From Methanospirillum stamsii (lineage in GTDB: Archaea > Halobacteriota > Methanomicrobia > Methanomicrobiales > Methanospirillaceae): DNA of 64,000 nt. The position numbers and the translations under genes were made by a program. The stretch's first letter is position 1. The number at the start of each line of letters is the position of its first letter. Location: positions 2,294,001 to 2,358,000 of the forward strand of contig NZ_CP176366.1 of NCBI RefSeq assembly GCF_046244385.1. Direction: 5' to 3'. This document shows positions 62,390 to 64,000 of the stretch, piece after piece. The notes under the pieces were generated by a model that was given only the letters and a program-made list of their open reading frames with translations, did not search any database and was not told the origin of the DNA.

Positions 62390-62479
62390 ATGGGGGTTCA
62401 GGTGAGTAATAACTGTGGTGATGGATTGGTGTTTCTACAGGGGACATAGCAAAAGTCGATGCGAGAAAGGAGGAATATG

Positions 62480-62485
62480 CTTACA
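62480..62485 (+). repeat. Target-site duplication, left copy (CTTACA)
   Basis: CTTACA immediately precedes the left end TGGAAAGG of the insertion sequence and is repeated at 63919-63924 right after the other end. Confidence 0.75.
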
Positions 62486-62491
62486 TGGAAA

Positions 62492-62572
62492 GGCTCAGCA
62501 CATAGTGAACTGCGGAAAGCTCAACACATAGTGTACCTCAAATGGTCAATTCCGGCTCAGGACATCGTGGAC
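62492..62572 (+). repeat. Three 19-bp transposon-end repeats, left end
   Basis: Direct copies at 62492-62510 (GGCTCAGCACATAGTGAAC), 62518-62536 (AGCTCAACACATAGTGTAC) and 62554-62572 (GGCTCAGGACATCGTGGAC), starting 26 and 36 nt apart. Consensus RGCTCARSACATMGTGNAC. Confidence 0.8.
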
Positions 62573-62575
62573 TAG

Positions 62576-63772
62576 TTAATCGATTTTATAATTATATCTT
62601 ATTATCTCGTGAACTATCATTTCTTCGTCATTGTAAAGGATAGTAAGTAATTGTAACCCAATATCAATAGTTGCCCATATGTATTCACCGATATATTCTA
62701 CACCAACGTGGAATGATTCATTTAATACACTTACATTTCCATTACTGTCAACAATTCTTATGAAATGAATCTTACCTGGAAGGAGGGGAATATTTTTCAA
62801 ATCCAACTTAAATCCACGTTTCAAAATTCGTTTTTGGGGTAAGCATTGAAGATCTTTTTTCTCTAATTTCCAGGCATTAAATCGGTTCTGACTATCACAA
62901 AACACTTTAAATTATTTCCGAATGTCTGTTAGACTTGAAAATTCCTCTCTTCTCCAAAATAGCCGATCAAAATTCTTGTTGAACTCTTCTATTGTGCCAT
63001 TCATCCATGGTTTCGCTGGAGCAATGAATATCACTTCAATCCCAACATACAAACACAATTTAACAAACCGGCTGATAGATCTTGGATGAATAAAATCACC
63101 TGCAAAAGACATTCCATTGTCTACCTGGATGTATTTGGGTAGTTGATGTGATTTCCAATATCCTAGTAAAAACTCCATCACATTATCCATGCTTTTACCA
63201 GAGTATTGTTTTCCTGCGACCTGACGACCAATGACATCTTTTAGGTGGAGAGAATTCACGGGTCCACAGCCTCTGATATATCTAGGACCGACGAAATCAA
63301 TCTGGTGTATTTCATCGATATATTCAGGTTTGATGAGAGAATATCTCCCTTTAGATTTCACTCGTTTGTAGCGCTCTTTCTTATTTACACGTAATTTATG
63401 GCGCTTAATTATACGTTTAATGGTAGAGAGACAAGGAATTGATTCTGGATCATAATTGAGTTCTTCCATGTGAAATTGAATGGCTTCAGCCCCTACAAAT
63501 CCATATTGAGCGTATTCGTCATCTCCTTCCATGAGTGACTCCCTGATTCTAATGACAACATTTACTAACTGATCATCTAATTTGTTAGGGATTGTTTTAG
63601 GTCTTTTAGAGAGGTCTTTATACCAATCATTTGATCCAGAGGAATATCTTTTCACCCATTTATTCAACCATGATTTTGACTTTCCAAGAATTCTGCAGAT
63701 ATTAACTTGCTTCTCTCCTTCAATGAAGCGTTTTATGGCTTCTTTTCTCATATCCTCTTCGGTATCATCCAA
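62576..63772 (-). pseudogene. rve-core DDE transposase interrupted by one in-frame stop
   Basis: The frame encodes 286 residues: an HTH (EGEKQVNICRILGKSKSWLN) and an integrase core with Asp159 (HQIDFVGPRY), Asp218 (IQVDNGMSF) and Glu262/263 (MNGTIEEFN). A TAA at 62912-62914 then interrupts it. The same frame continues without a gap for another 111 codons (FKVFCDSQNRFNAWKLEKK onward) to 62576, giving a 398-codon gene with one nonsense codon. The core belongs to the IS481/IS3-like integrase group. All catalytic residues lie before the stop, but the C-terminal domain would be lost. Confidence 0.75.
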
Positions 63773-63818
63773 AATGATTCACCGATGAGACCATTGTGAC
63801 CATGAATGATTAAAAAAA

Positions 63819-63912
63819 GTACACGATGTCCTGAGCCAAAAAATGTCATTTAAAGTACACGATCTGTTGAGCTAAATTTCTCAAAATAAAAAGGTACACG
63901 ATGTCATGAACC
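63819..63912 (-). repeat. Three 19-bp transposon-end repeats, right end
   Basis: Inverted relative to the left end: 63819-63837 (complement GGCTCAGGACATCGTGTAC), 63855-63873 (complement AGCTCAACAGATCGTGTAC) and 63894-63912 (complement GGTTCATGACATCGTGTAC), starting 36 and 39 nt apart. Confidence 0.8.
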
Positions 63913-63918
63913 TTTCCA

Positions 63919-63924
63919 CTTACA
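63919..63924 (+). repeat. Target-site duplication, right copy (CTTACA)
   Basis: Second copy of CTTACA, directly after the CCTTTCCA end of the insertion sequence. The 76 nt from here to the window end show no gene. Confidence 0.75.
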
Positions 63925-64000
63925 TCAATAAATTTAGCATCGTGAATATGTGGCAACCCTCTCAAAAAACAAAAAATGAGATTAATTCTCTATAAAATCT

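Larger units (their letters stand above)
62486..63918 (-). mobile_element. Insertion sequence (rve-type DDE) with multi-repeat ends
   Basis: A 1433-bp element bounded by TGGAAAGG (62486-62493) and CCTTTCCA (63911-63918) and flanked by a perfect 6-bp duplication CTTACA. The terminal inverted repeats match as TGGAAAGG-TCA--ACAT-GTG-AC. Each end carries three copies of a 19-bp motif. The single transposase gene is interrupted by a stop. It inserted into already decayed DNA. Confidence 0.8.

Noticed and set aside
62912..62914. In-frame stop in the transposase as a pyrrolysine codon
   Set aside because: Pyrrolysine is encoded by TAG; this codon is TAA.
62492..63912. Short repeated 19-bp motifs that could be taken for a CRISPR array
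   Set aside because: The copies are in two groups of opposite orientation at the ends of a transposon, spacing is irregular and there are no spacers of uniform length or cas genes.

Overview
The window looks like a chromosome segment of a methanogenic archaeon of the Methanomicrobiales, most like Methanospirillum. This is inferred from family content, not from a search. The support is: very large PAS/HAMP chemoreceptors, HTH-PAS and PocR sensory proteins, Cache-domain lipoproteins, histidine kinases with the H-box TRHDVLNQ, a DUF2080 plus ISH3-type insertion sequence, TATA-like boxes close to start codons and many probably leaderless genes. No rRNA, tRNA or CRISPR array was recognised.

Left part (1-20.9 kb). 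A compact operon encodes a PadR-type repressor, a short UvrA-like protein and a two-gene ABC exporter, an arrangement that resembles actinobacterial daunorubicin self-resistance (DrrC/A/B). It is followed by an AlbA_2/Schlafen-type regulator, a three-Cache lipoprotein and a membrane histidine kinase. Next comes a chemosensory block: membrane chemoreceptor plus CheW, a response regulator divergent from an HTH-PAS protein, and a soluble 1061-residue PAS chemoreceptor with three cysteine-motif PAS domains, two of them almost identical. A DUF2079 membrane protein and a META-domain lipoprotein close the block.

Middle (20.9-45.2 kb). An ISH3-type element carries a 50-residue DUF2080 gene missed by length cut-offs. 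Beside it lies a cell-envelope cluster with overlapping genes (DUF362, UbiA/DPPR-synthase-like, PHP phosphoesterase, flippase-like) and a GT-C-like membrane protein. Further on is a secretome-rich stretch: an Hcp-fold lipoprotein, a polysaccharide-deacetylase-like protein, a papain-like C1A protease, a ThrE-type amino-acid exporter, a solute-binding protein fused to a legumain-type C13 peptidase, a second solute-binding protein, a subtilisin and several secreted proteins of unknown function. Two of the latter share an almost identical core promoter. A VapBC pair here has a frameshifted toxin.

Right part (45.4-57.1 kb). A second soluble chemoreceptor with two more cysteine-motif PAS domains diverges from a 1182-residue HTH/multi-PAS/PocR protein. 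An MgtA-like P-type ATPase and an EamA-type transporter follow.

Accessory island (57.5-64.0 kb). A two-gene module pairs an atypical subtilase, lacking N-terminal Asp and His motifs, with a protein that appears to carry two copies of the trypsin-co-occurring domain 2 (trypco2). It is bracketed by a truncated and a complete copy of yjbQ, which suggests insertion by recombination. Around it are an intact HicB-HicA pair and relics of at least two more toxin-antitoxin loci, a DUF3795 gene and a HIT gene. The window ends with an insertion sequence that has a 6-bp target duplication, three 19-bp repeats at each end and a transposase interrupted by one in-frame stop. This island is the best candidate for an undescribed conflict or defence system.
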